IMG/VR virus record: IMGVR_UViG_3300032323_000374
Location: 1 to 20,112 of that record
From: a virus
Direction: 5' to 3' (one strand)
Length of the DNA: 20,112 nt
Positions 1-6,925 of this stretch are shown one piece after another. Within the stretch, counting starts at the first letter, position 1; each line of letters begins with the position of its first letter. The notes under the pieces were generated by a model. It made no database searches. It worked only from the letters and a program-made list of their open reading frames with translations, and was not told the origin of the DNA. Position numbers and translations under genes: made by a program.

Positions 1-939
1 GGCTTGCTGTGGGGTCAGTGGTACCTCACGGGTAATGGTCACGACCGGCGGCAGGTCAAGGCACTGCTCTTTGGTAAAACGTATTGCTGGTTGAAGTGCG
101 TCGAATACTTTCTCTGGTGCGTCCGACTTAGCCAGCCACCGGAACTGCGACACCTTGTTCATCACCTTGTCGCGCCATGCTGTATAGAACCTCGGCACCG
201 CATCAGAGTTCACCAGCTTGGCAAGGCCATACGCATCCAGCGGCGACTGCGAGGCAGGCGTACCCGTCATCATCCAGAGCAGCGTGGTAGGTTTGATCAG
301 ACGGTTCAGCGCCTTCCAACGTTTTGTTGATACGTTCTTGTATGCGTTCGCTTCGTCAACGATGATCAGATCGAACCGTCCGTCGTTGGCTATTTCGTCT
401 GCCGTCAGGTTCAACCCGTCATAGTTCATGATGACGAACTCGTAGTCACCCTGCACCATTTCTATACGGCGCGAGGCTTGCGCGTGGTGGGCGATGACAG
501 CACTGCGGTGCAGGATGCTGTTGTTCAAGTCTTGCATCCATGCGCTCTGCATAATTGATAGCGGGCAGAGAATCAAACAACGCCTTATCTCGCCGCGCTC
601 CATGAGGTAGTCCGCAGCCCAGAGAGCCGAGAGGGTCTTACCCGTCCCCGGTTCCGAGAAAACAAACGCCTTGCGGTGCATGGTAAGAAACGCAGCCGTT
701 TCCATCTGGTGCGCCATCGGAGTAAACCGACCGGGCCACGAGTAACGACGAGTGATCGGCGAAGGTACGTTCTTAACCCCGAGGTTTTTAAGTACACGCG
801 CCTCATCTAATCCCCAGTGAACTGCTATCTCATGCACACCGTTCGGATATGCGTTAAGTATTTTGCTCTTCGGAATGATCTTATATTTCTCCGGCGTACG
901 TGTACGTAGCACGAGCGCCTTGTTGTCAATTATTTGCAT
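1..939 (-). CDS. SNF2/DEAD-like helicase, 3' part outside window
   Basis: Superfamily 2 ATPase of the SNF2-like type that phages commonly carry near their polymerase; it probably remodels or unwinds DNA during replication or recombination. The ATG at 937-939 has GGAG eight bases upstream. The frame stays open for 313 codons to the left edge, so the C-terminal RecA-like domain is missing here. Visible motifs are the Walker A SEPGTGKT at about residues 94-101, motif II as VDEAN (about 197-201) instead of DEAH or DEAD, and motif III-like MTGTPAS about 30 residues later. The N-terminal 70 residues are a family-specific extension. The start lies inside the end of the preceding small gene, with a 14-nt overlap. 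Helicase-family membership is strongly supported; the exact substrate is inferred. Confidence 0.9.
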   Translation of the reverse strand, partial: MQIIDNKALVLRTRTPEKYKIIPKSKILNAYPNGVHEIAVHWGLDEARVLKNLGVKNVPSPITRRYSWPGRFTPMAHQMETAAFLTMHRKAFVFSEPGTGKTLSALWAADYLMERGEIRRCLILCPLSIMQSAWMQDLNNSILHRSAVIAHHAQASRRIEMVQGDYEFVIMNYDGLNLTADEIANDGRFDLIIVDEANAYKNVSTKRWKALNRLIKPTTLLWMMTGTPASQSPLDAYGLAKLVNSDAVPRFYTAWRDKVMNKVSQFRWLAKSDAPEKVFDALQPAIRFTKEQCLDLPPVVTITREVPLTPQQA

Positions 940-1144
940 CAAAGATTCTCCATACTTCGCGTCCTACATCTGGACGATACAGCTTTTGAATTTGTCCTGC
1001 GAACCATAGCTGCTGTTGCACAGGCATGTAATCCATCGGTACATCTTTAGTGTCTACCCATCCGACACCGAATCTGTTTATCCACAAGTCACGGAGAACA
1101 GACGGTGGGATTTGATTACGGTCTAAGTTACTTCCCGTTATCAC
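926..1144 (-). CDS. small uncharacterised protein, start uncertain
   Basis: A short acidic-aromatic protein whose credible part runs from about residue 5 (DRNQIPPSVLRDLW) to the C-terminus EVWRIFDANN. I do not recognise a family. The frame is open much further upstream, to 1345, and an ATG at 1259-1261 has a good GGAG site. That start would place half the protein antiphase over the conserved HNH gene, so I prefer the GTG at 1142-1144, which overlaps the HNH stop codon by 17 nt. The GTG has no clear ribosome binding site, so it may be translationally coupled. The stop overlaps the helicase start. Reality of the C-terminal part is likely; the start is a guess. Confidence 0.55.
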   Translation of the reverse strand: MITGSNLDRNQIPPSVLRDLWINRFGVGWVDTKDVPMDYMPVQQQLWFAGQIQKLYRPDVGREVWRIFDANN

Positions 1145-1367
1145 GCTGGTTGACACGCTTGTTACGGAGCCGGAGATTGCCCACTGTGGTCTTGCCTCCT
1201 GCACGGATGGGCTTAACGTGATCAATGTCCTTTCCGCTTCTGTCAATTCCATCTTGGTCATACTTTCTCCGTGCCTTCTGGCGTTCGAGTTGATCTTTGG
1301 TTTCACCGTTTTGTTTCTGTAGCTTGTATGCGTGCTTGTAGTCACGCTTGCCGTTTACTTGGGTCAT
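1128..1367 (-). CDS. small HNH-type endonuclease
   Basis: A 79-residue basic protein with an HNH core in its C-terminal third: DIDHVKPIRAGG (about 47-58), then GNLRLRNKRVNQ (about 62-73). This fits the D-H ... N ... N pattern of small phage HNH proteins that lack the zinc-binding CxxC pairs. The first 45 residues are very basic and lysine/arginine rich, which fits DNA binding. A GGAG sits ten bases before the ATG. It follows the PD-(D/E)XK nuclease with a 9-nt gap. Family knowledge suggests a nicking or packaging-associated endonuclease, or a domesticated homing-type enzyme; which of these applies cannot be read here. Confidence 0.8.
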   Translation of the reverse strand: MTQVNGKRDYKHAYKLQKQNGETKDQLERQKARRKYDQDGIDRSGKDIDHVKPIRAGGKTTVGNLRLRNKRVNQRDNGK

Positions 1368-1376
1368 GACGATCTC

Positions 1377-2039
1377 CTAATGTTTCGGGTTGAACTCACA
1401 ATCTTTCACTACGCACCAGCCACACAACGGTGTCTGTGTTGGATTCCATACGTCGTTGGCATGGCACGCAGCCAGCCTTGCGATGCGCTCCCGATATTTC
1501 CACCAGTGGGCATCAGCTTCTTCACGCGACATGCTCTGCTTGACCATGTCGTTCTTCACCACAAACAGCAATGCCGACTTGACCTGACGAATGTGCGGGA
1601 AGTGCGCGAACACCATCAGTGACATCAACACAAGCTGATCACGGTCTGGGTACTTGTTGTTCCCCGTCTTGTAATCCAGTATGTGCGCCGTTAAGTTCTC
1701 GTCGTTGATAATCAGCAGGTCGGCAATACCACGCACCCACGCATCCTCGGCATCCCACTTGCATGGTGACAAGTCTTCACGCAGCGCCATCTCGTACTCG
1801 CACAGCTTACGCCCCGGCTTAACCTTCAGCGCATCTAGTACGTCCTTGGCAAACGTGAAGTGAGCAGGCAGTGGTGTGTCGTCCCGCACGTATAGCTCGG
1901 CAGCGGTGTGGAAATCTTTACCATAGCGTGTTTGCTCAGTGTCAGGGAACGGGTACTTCTTCAGCACCTTGACTTCATGGTACCGACGAGCACAGCCTTC
2001 GAAGTCTTTCAGCGCGGAGTGCGACCAGCGTAGGTTCAT
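1377..2039 (-). CDS. Cas4/RecB-like PD-(D/E)XK exonuclease with Fe-S cysteines
   Basis: A 220-residue nuclease of the PDDEXK_1 (RecB/Cas4) group, expected to degrade or trim DNA ends. The catalytic pattern is visible: H44 in GKDFH, D107 in VRGIADLLI, D122-Y-K124 in LDYKTG, and Q135 as the likely QxxxY-type residue. C16 near the N-terminus plus C206-x2-C209-x4-C214 near the C-terminus matches the four-cysteine 4Fe-4S arrangement of Cas4 and AddB. The length is typical for stand-alone Cas4. The start has AAGGA nine bases upstream and overlaps the preceding stop by 4 nt. No cas1/cas2 or repeat array is nearby, so a replication/recombination role (lambda-exonuclease-like) is more likely than CRISPR adaptation. 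Confidence 0.87.
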   Translation of the reverse strand: MNLRWSHSALKDFEGCARRYHEVKVLKKYPFPDTEQTRYGKDFHTAAELYVRDDTPLPAHFTFAKDVLDALKVKPGRKLCEYEMALREDLSPCKWDAEDAWVRGIADLLIINDENLTAHILDYKTGNNKYPDRDQLVLMSLMVFAHFPHIRQVKSALLFVVKNDMVKQSMSREEADAHWWKYRERIARLAACHANDVWNPTQTPLCGWCVVKDCEFNPKH

Positions 2040-2215
2040 TTGTCAGTGTCCTTAACTTCATTTGCAAAACGTAAACCAGCAGCAAACCCACGCTCGTACT
2101 CTTGCTTCAGCAGTTCCTCTGGCTTCCACGGCAGGTCTATGCCAGCGTGTTTGTATGCTTCGTTGCGCCACATCTGTGCGCTCAGTTTGTATCGTTCGCA
2201 GTCTGGGCAAGTCAT
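2036..2215 (-). CDS. 59-residue CxxC small protein
   Basis: A short gene linking its neighbours by 4-nt overlaps on both sides: ATGA at 2212-2215 with the gene before it, and ATGA at 2036-2039 with the nuclease after it. It begins MTCPDCERYK, giving a single CxxC at residues 3-6. The rest is predicted mostly helical, with a C-terminal stretch EYERGFAAGLRFANEV of a type common in small phage proteins. One CxxC cannot complete a zinc site alone, so it may dimerise or pair with a partner. No function is recognised. The perfect overlap architecture is the main reason to believe it is translated. Confidence 0.75.
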   Translation of the reverse strand: MTCPDCERYKLSAQMWRNEAYKHAGIDLPWKPEELLKQEYERGFAAGLRFANEVKDTDK

Positions 2216-2841
2216 ATGTTTTCCTCAATGCTGTAAAACCAATCATCCCCCGCTGACCACTTGCGAGTTCCGTCCACCGTCCAAAACTTCTGCGCCGCCT
2301 GAAAGTCAGGGAACTTTGTTTCAGCAGGGATCAGGCTCTGGTCATACCAAAGGCATCGGTTGTTAGGCTGCGTGGCAAACTGCCCGTTGTCTAGCTGGAT
2401 AAAGTTAAACGATTTGTGTTCCTCGGCTTGTTCGGTAAAGCCGGTGTCTACGTCCATGCCATCAGCACAGAAGTCCACCGTAAACATGTACCGCCCGAAA
2501 TGCCACTCCTTGTCTTTGCCCAAGAACTTCACACCTAGATTGCGTAAGCCGATCTTCTCCACCACCGTGAAGCGGTAGCCCATGCAATCCCATAGCTGCA
2601 AGGTATCAACCGGCAGATCGCCATGATCCGCTGCCCACACATAAGCATGGATTGGTAGCTTGTCGTACAAAGCCCCATAGTTAGGTAGCAGCGACTCGAT
2701 GCGGAACACCTGTCCCCGCAGTGCTTTGATGCTTACCCAGATCGCTGGCTCCAGTTCGCCATGTCCTTTCGTAAAGTTGTACAGGAACTCCCTGCGAACG
2801 AAGCACTTAATTGGCGGCAACGAGGCCACGACGTAGCTCAT
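2212..2841 (-). CDS. conserved-looking phage protein of unknown function
   Basis: A 209-residue soluble protein starting MSYVVASLPPIKCFVRREFL. It has no signal peptide and no membrane segment. It is rich in aromatic residues, for example WHFGRYMFTVDFC around residues 112-124 and DDWFYSIEEN at the end. I recognise no catalytic motif. The composition and absence of repeats suggest a compact globular fold, and to my recollection similar proteins occur in aquatic phages without a known role. AGGAG precedes the ATG by eight bases. It overlaps the gene before and the gene after by ATGA, so it is part of a tightly coupled operon. Confidence 0.8.
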   Translation of the reverse strand: MSYVVASLPPIKCFVRREFLYNFTKGHGELEPAIWVSIKALRGQVFRIESLLPNYGALYDKLPIHAYVWAADHGDLPVDTLQLWDCMGYRFTVVEKIGLRNLGVKFLGKDKEWHFGRYMFTVDFCADGMDVDTGFTEQAEEHKSFNFIQLDNGQFATQPNNRCLWYDQSLIPAETKFPDFQAAQKFWTVDGTRKWSAGDDWFYSIEENI

Positions 2842-3170
2842 GTGTTCTTCTCCTGTAGCTTTGCTTCGACAGTTCGCATAAGTTCATGCGCTTCATGGTC
2901 CAACAACGCTTCGCATGGGTCTGCCTCAACCAGACAATCATTACGCTCCTTATACGTCAGTCCCTGCCATTCGCGCTGTGGCGCACCTCTTTCGCGGATA
3001 TTTCCCCAAGCCTCTGCTGCTTTTTTCAAAGCATATCCAACTGATTCTTGACTACGCTCATCGTCGGCAACATCTAACACGGTGAACTCAAAGGTTCCAT
3101 CCCAGTGATGTGTAATGACCAACGTATAAGTCACCGGCTGGCGCTTCTTGGCTAAATCAATCACAGTCAC
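2838..3170 (-). CDS. hypothetical protein, GTG start
   Basis: 110 residues when started at the GTG of 3168-3170. That GTG forms a GTGA overlap with the preceding stop and has GAGG six bases upstream. An upstream in-frame start would read antiphase through the neighbouring gene. The N-terminal half, TYTLVITHHWDGTFEFTVLD, looks like a beta-strand pair. The second half has the stretch IRERGAPQREWQGLTYKE (about residues 58-75), a type of motif seen in small phage proteins, then a helical tail. Function is unknown. The stop overlaps the next gene by ATGA. Confidence 0.72.
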   Translation of the reverse strand: MTVIDLAKKRQPVTYTLVITHHWDGTFEFTVLDVADDERSQESVGYALKKAAEAWGNIRERGAPQREWQGLTYKERNDCLVEADPCEALLDHEAHELMRTVEAKLQEKNT

Positions 3171-3397
3171 GGCGCACCTCGCTCTCTGATTCGCAACGCT
3201 GCCACTTGGTAATAGTTCGACAGCTTGTCTGCCGCTGCCATCTCGTCGAGTAACTTGGCACATTCCTCGCGTTCTGCTGCTGCGACTAGTTTGGCAAAGC
3301 GTTTGACTCTCGCTATTTCGTCATCCTCGCCGTACATATCGCCTTGAATGGCAAACCCCGCCTCCCGTGCCATATGCACTATGTCATCGCTGTCCAT
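3167..3397 (-). CDS. small helical phage protein
   Basis: 76 residues, starting MDSDDIVHMAREAGFAIQGD. It belongs to a recognisable class of short phage proteins with an 'MAREAG ... RFAKLVAAAEREECAKLLDEMA' layout, mostly helical, function unknown. The start at 3397 was chosen because GGAGG lies five bases upstream and the ATG overlaps the preceding stop as TGATG. An ATG 18 bases upstream has no ribosome binding site. It ends in IRERGAP, a heptapeptide that recurs inside the next protein. It overlaps that gene by GTGA. Confidence 0.78.
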   Translation of the reverse strand: MDSDDIVHMAREAGFAIQGDMYGEDDEIARVKRFAKLVAAAEREECAKLLDEMAAADKLSNYYQVAALRIRERGAP

Positions 3398-3600
3398 CAA
3401 ATCCTCCGCTGACATGTGAATGCTTGTATGTCCACGCGAAACGACCCAGCGAACTTGCAGTCGGATACGATGCGGCCTTCCGTGGTTACGCTGCCTATCC
3501 ACAACCCGATGACGAACAACACCACCGCCACCAACGACTTCGCCCAGACCGCGTTTATCCATGCCCATACCGCCTTGTAGTTAATTGCTTCTGTCAACAT
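3397..3600 (-). CDS. small single-pass membrane protein
   Basis: 67 residues from the ATG at 3598-3600, which follows AGGAG by five bases. One hydrophobic segment, SLVAVVLFVIGLWIGSV, spans about residues 22-38. It is followed by a short domain with two cysteines, IVSDCKFAGSFRVDIQAFTC. The amphipathic tryptophan-containing N-terminus (YKAVWAWINAVWAK) probably lies on the membrane. Proteins with this anchor plus 'SDCK ... F-x-C' tail are common in phage early regions; their role is unknown. It is not a typical holin, having only one segment and no charged tail. It overlaps the next gene by 1 nt. Confidence 0.78.
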   Translation of the reverse strand: MLTEAINYKAVWAWINAVWAKSLVAVVLFVIGLWIGSVTTEGRIVSDCKFAGSFRVDIQAFTCQRRI

Positions 3601-3608
3601 TACTTCTC

Positions 3609-3908
3609 CTATCGTGCGGTGCAGATTGCATCCGTTAAGTGCTTGGCAAAACGTTTCACGAACTTCTCGTCGCGCCACAGCGGGTGGTTCATCTCATACA
3701 GAATGGCGTGCGTCATCTCATGAAACAAGGTTTCATAACGCTCCTCTGCTGAAAACTTACTGCCTGCTACATCTTTCTTGCCTAGCTCAATACGCTTGGC
3801 TTTTACATCTACTACACCTCTGTCCCACCCTTTGCCAACCTTCTCAGGCTGCACTACTGCATACTTCTTATTACCAATCTGCATCTCAGTTGGTATCCAA
3901 TACCTCAT
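3609..3908 (-). CDS. small HExxH metallopeptidase-like protein
   Basis: 99 residues with a textbook zincin helix, LFHEMTHAILYEM, with HEMTH at 63-67. A start at 3908 is chosen because AAGGAGG lies five bases upstream; the longer in-frame extension lacks a site. Preceding features (ELGKKDVAGSKFSAEERYETLFHE) resemble the small phage and ImmA/SprT-like metallopeptidases in which the pre-helix region carries a conserved 'I-x-L' strand (here KRIEL). A third zinc ligand could be E72 or a downstream acidic residue. Its target is unknown. Possible roles are cleavage of a host regulator or a replication-linked protease. It lies between the polymerase and a membrane protein, all co-oriented. Confidence 0.75.
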   Translation of the reverse strand: MRYWIPTEMQIGNKKYAVVQPEKVGKGWDRGVVDVKAKRIELGKKDVAGSKFSAEERYETLFHEMTHAILYEMNHPLWRDEKFVKRFAKHLTDAICTAR

Positions 3909-3918
3909 ACATTCCTCC

Positions 3919-5886
3919 TTATTGTTTTGCGTCACCGTAGCGACGGTTACTGCCACTCTCCGCCTTGAGCGGTATACCCGGCAGGTACGCCGGTTCCTTC
4001 ACCATCTGGTCGTAGACCCATGCCTCTCCCTCCGAAACCTCAGTTTCAGGAACAAGTACTACGACTTCATCGTGCACGGTCAATACGCACGGATAACGTT
4101 TTTGTATCCGCAGCATGCCGTCAGTCATCACGCAGCGAGCAACCGCCTGAACAATGTTTTCAGTCAGCTTCCCACCATACATCTTCTTGAAGCTCTCGCC
4201 GTAGACCCACTGGATGCGCCCCTTGGCATCGGCAGAACCTTTCAACTCAGGATACCGCAAAGACAGACCGCTTGGCAAGACCACCTCGCCCTTCCTGAAT
4301 GTGACGCACTTGTGGGTGTATTCATGTCCTTCATGCAACGAACGCAGGATCAGGTCTTGGCACATCGCCCAGTAGTCCACCACAGGCTGCGCTGCAGCAC
4401 GGTACTTGTCGATGATCTCCTTCGCCGCCAAGCAATGCACGACTAGCTCCTCCTGCGTACAGGTGTGCGGGATAGTTGCCATCTTCTCAAGGTTCACATC
4501 CCACTCAAGGAACCGCTGCACCTTCTCCGGTGTCACCCCCAACATCTTGGCAATACGTTTGTCGTAACGCATGGGCGGCGCACCGAGGAAGCCGGTCAAC
4601 AACTGCGCAGCGAAACTTGTCCAGCCGAGGTTGTATCCCGCGCCCAGCATGGCGGACTTGGCGCTCTGTCGCAGGTCAGGGTGGCTCTCCTTGGTCATGC
4701 CCGGTATGTTGAACATCTGCGCACCGAACATAGAGTAGGCATCCTTACCCGAGCGGAAGATGTCCAGCATGTCATCGTACCCAGCCAGCCACGCCAGCAC
4801 ACGCGGTTCGATCTGCGAGAGGTCACACACCGCCAGCGAGTAGCCCTCTGGTGCCATGATCGCCTTACGCAAGAAGCTGCCACGCTTTAGGTTCTGCATG
4901 TTGATGCCGCTGCCCTTGGATGCAGTCCACCGCCCCGTGTGTGCGCCGTAGTAGTTCAGGGGAACCGGGAGCGTTCCACGTTGCGAGATGTCGTGGAAAC
5001 GTTGCGCTCGCGTTCTTTCAAGGGTGGACTTGACCTTGAGTCTAGCTTCGCATAAGAGTGAAATTTCTTTACGCTCACTGTTGAGAAGTGCTTGGAAGAG
5101 CGCGTCGTTTTTAGCAAGCGCCAAAGTCTGCTTGCCCGTAGTTTTACTCGTCTTGTATGGAACTTCACATCCCAACGTAGCCAACAAATCCGCGAATTGC
5201 TGGTTACTCGCCAGCGTCGCATCGCCCACCCCAAGCCGTACCAAAAGCTCTTCACGTTCTTCACGCTCCTCATCGATAGCTTCCCGCAACATGTCTGGGT
5301 CTAGCTCCAGCACGGGGTTGGTAAACATCTTCAACGTTAGGTCAATCAGTCGAAGTTCTTTCTGTGGGAAGTCAACAGACAGACGTTTGAAAACTTCTTC
5401 ACACAAGAATGTATCGTGGCGGCAGTAGTCAGCAAGCTCTTGCTCAACCTCGAAGCTGATGTCTGACAACCCATCGGTGCTGTGCACGGCACGACCTTTA
5501 GGCGGTAGCTCGAACTCCTCTGCAAGTTTGGCAAGACTGTTACCTGCCTCTACCCCACGCAGCGCACGCGCCATTGATAGCGAATCGAATATGAAGACCG
5601 GTCGCGCACCGTACACCCAAGAGAGAATGGCAACATCGAACTGCGCGTTGTGCGCAAGCACGGCAGTCTTAGACCAGTCGATGCTGTCAACCCACTCCTG
5701 TATCTTGTCACCACGCACCCACGTTGCTGGTAACTCGTCCCCATATTCTTTGATGCACATGCCGAACGCCTTGAAGCGCGGGTCACGTATGTACTCCTCG
5801 GTCGTCAACTTCGATAGCGTGTATTCTTTACTTGACCATCGCGTTTCGAAATCGACTACGAGCATTTTGTCGAAAGGTTTTGTCAT
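3919..5886 (-). CDS. polA: family A DNA polymerase with 3'-5' exonuclease
   Basis: Replicative phage DNA polymerase, 655 residues, lacking the 5'-3' exonuclease domain of bacterial Pol I. The proofreading domain is intact: DFET (D12, E14), NAQFD (N80-D84) and Y154-x3-D158. The polymerase motifs are intact: GRW near 318-320, motif A DLSQIEPR (D355), motif B R406-x3-K410 and Y418, and motif C VHDE (604-607). The residue matching E. coli Phe762 is Leu414. I chose the ATG at 5884-5886, four bases after the preceding stop. A GTG at 5919 is in frame but overlaps 29 nt. Neither has a strong ribosome binding site, so coupling is likely. The helicase and nucleases nearby form the replication module. 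Confidence 0.96.
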   Translation of the reverse strand: MTKPFDKMLVVDFETRWSSKEYTLSKLTTEEYIRDPRFKAFGMCIKEYGDELPATWVRGDKIQEWVDSIDWSKTAVLAHNAQFDVAILSWVYGARPVFIFDSLSMARALRGVEAGNSLAKLAEEFELPPKGRAVHSTDGLSDISFEVEQELADYCRHDTFLCEEVFKRLSVDFPQKELRLIDLTLKMFTNPVLELDPDMLREAIDEEREEREELLVRLGVGDATLASNQQFADLLATLGCEVPYKTSKTTGKQTLALAKNDALFQALLNSERKEISLLCEARLKVKSTLERTRAQRFHDISQRGTLPVPLNYYGAHTGRWTASKGSGINMQNLKRGSFLRKAIMAPEGYSLAVCDLSQIEPRVLAWLAGYDDMLDIFRSGKDAYSMFGAQMFNIPGMTKESHPDLRQSAKSAMLGAGYNLGWTSFAAQLLTGFLGAPPMRYDKRIAKMLGVTPEKVQRFLEWDVNLEKMATIPHTCTQEELVVHCLAAKEIIDKYRAAAQPVVDYWAMCQDLILRSLHEGHEYTHKCVTFRKGEVVLPSGLSLRYPELKGSADAKGRIQWVYGESFKKMYGGKLTENIVQAVARCVMTDGMLRIQKRYPCVLTVHDEVVVLVPETEVSEGEAWVYDQMVKEPAYLPGIPLKAESGSNRRYGDAKQ

Positions 5887-5890
5887 ATGT

Positions 5891-6154
5891 TTAGTTAAGT
5901 AGTCGTTGTGCTGCAACACCGCTTAGTTCTTCTCGAATCATCTCCATCGTAGAACCCAACATCATCACAGCCAATGACGGCGTGGTGTTGAAGTTGAATG
6001 TCTGCAACAGATGATCATCCTCGTCGAGCATCAGCAGCACAGCGTGTTTGTTTGGCGAAGCCTCGACCAAGAACTGACGTAGTGCTGCCAGCGTATTGTC
6101 GATATACTCCGCCTTCTCCTCATCCGACATTGGTTCGTCACTTGCAAGTTCCAT
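5891..6154 (-). CDS. hypothetical acidic protein
   Basis: 87 residues, starting MELASDEPMSDEEKAEY. The N-terminal 25 residues are acidic. The rest alternates helix and strand (KHAVLLMLDEDDHLLQTFNFN at about 36-56), ending in a helical segment. No motif is recognised. The ATG overlaps the preceding VRR-NUC stop as TGATG, with GGAG nearby, and the stop lies four bases before the polymerase start. This tight spacing suggests co-translation with the polymerase, and possibly a partner or regulator of it; that is inference from position only. Confidence 0.72.
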   Translation of the reverse strand: MELASDEPMSDEEKAEYIDNTLAALRQFLVEASPNKHAVLLMLDEDDHLLQTFNFNTTPSLAVMMLGSTMEMIREELSGVAAQRLLN

Positions 6155-6450
6155 CAACGCTCCAGTAAAGTAGTCAGCCAGTTCTCCAGTATCGATACGT
6201 TCTCCTCGTTGATAACGATAGTGTAGCCTCCGGCCTGCCGTATCTTCTGCATCTGTGCTTCTTGCAGAGGTGTTGGCTTGTTGCCTTTAGCCTTGCACTC
6301 AATACCTATGAACACACCGTTATAACAGCAGATGATGTCTGGTACACCAGACGAACCATAGCCGCCAGTTACAGGGAAGAAGTAATAGATACCAAGCTGT
6401 TTAAGTATCTTCGTAACTGAAGACTTCACTTTGCTTTCTGGTGTTTGCAT
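6154..6450 (-). CDS. VRR-NUC domain nuclease
   Basis: 98 residues that are essentially one VRR-NUC domain (PD-(D/E)XK superfamily). Key residues are visible: the GVPD motif with D38, then E51-C-K53 in GIECKAKG, and Q63 in TPLQ. The length is normal for stand-alone phage VRR-NUC proteins, which are thought to act as structure-specific or Holliday-junction nucleases. The only usable ATG, at 6448-6450, lies inside the preceding DNA-binding gene (50-nt overlap), with AGGAG rather far upstream. The stop overlaps the next gene by 1 nt. Together with the Cas4-like and HNH proteins it gives this region three distinct nucleases. Confidence 0.88.
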   Translation of the reverse strand: MQTPESKVKSSVTKILKQLGIYYFFPVTGGYGSSGVPDIICCYNGVFIGIECKAKGNKPTPLQEAQMQKIRQAGGYTIVINEENVSILENWLTTLLER

Positions 6451-6670
6451 AAGGCAGTAGACTCCTGATCTTTTCGATTGACCATCCGGTAGCGTCGTAC
6501 ACTTTCAAGATGAACTCTGCTGTAATGGCGCTGGTGCCGTATCTGATCTTTGATATAGCAGAAGGTGGTGCCTTCAACAGCCGCGCTAAGTGCGCATCGT
6601 TATGTATATCTAGCTCTCGTTTGATAGTATCCAGCAATTTGTTCTCTGGCAAATCTCTTTTCTTTACCAT
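6401..6670 (-). CDS. Cro/C1-like helix-turn-helix protein
   Basis: 89 residues with a small lambda-repressor-like fold. Helices 2-3 are visible as DAHLARLLKAPPSAISKIRYG (about 25-45), and the following helix as TAEFILKVYDATGWS. The hydrophobic spacing is right for an XRE-type DNA-binding domain, and there is no dimerisation or peptidase domain. AAGGAG seven bases before the ATG is strong. It lies in the early operon just upstream of the nuclease and polymerase and could be a transcriptional regulator of the phage or host. No operator can be assigned. Its 3' end overlaps the VRR-NUC gene by 50 nt in another frame. Confidence 0.8.
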   Translation of the reverse strand: MVKKRDLPENKLLDTIKRELDIHNDAHLARLLKAPPSAISKIRYGTSAITAEFILKVYDATGWSIEKIRSLLPYANTRKQSEVFSYEDT

Positions 6671-6695
6671 CTTACTTCTCCTTATTTTTTGGTGG

Positions 6696-6746
6696 TTAGC
6701 ATTTGCTTAATAAGTTTTCGTATTCATCAAAGACCCAGTACCTCAT
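6696..6746 (-). CDS. 16-residue micro-ORF, possible truncated relic
   Basis: Reads MRYWVFDEYENLLSKC and stops. Its ATG overlaps the preceding stop as ATGA, the same coupling used throughout this operon. The 'RYWVF-x-EY' opening resembles the start of longer small phage proteins as I remember them, so this may be a shortened relic or a genuine micropeptide. No separate ribosome binding site is visible. Treat as tentative. Confidence 0.35.
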   Translation of the reverse strand: MRYWVFDEYENLLSKC

Positions 6747-6925
6747 ACTCGCAACACAATGCTGAGAACCTTAGACAGAAACGAATACTTGGTCTCTTGA
6801 TGGTTGAGCAGGATGCTCTGCGCCAGCCGCTCCTCTGGTGTTGGCGTGTCCTCTTTGAACTTGGGTACGTAGAACTTGCCGATCTTCGGCGGGTCTTCTT
6901 TGATGAATTTGCCATCACGTAGCAT
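6743..6925 (-). CDS. small hypothetical protein
   Basis: 60 residues: a basic N-terminus (MLRDGKFIKEDPPKIGKFYV) rich in proline and lysine, then a helical C-terminal half (EERLAQSILLNHQE to the end). GGAGG precedes the ATG by eight bases, and the ATG overlaps the preceding stop as TAATG. No family is recognised. The ribosome binding site and overlap make translation likely. Confidence 0.68.
   Translation of the reverse strand: MLRDGKFIKEDPPKIGKFYVPKFKEDTPTPEERLAQSILLNHQETKYSFLSKVLSIVLRV

Noticed and set aside
1377-2039. CRISPR-Cas locus
   Set aside because: Only a Cas4-like nuclease is present; no other cas gene and no array of regularly spaced repeats was seen. The octamer and 16-nt repeats are irregularly spaced.
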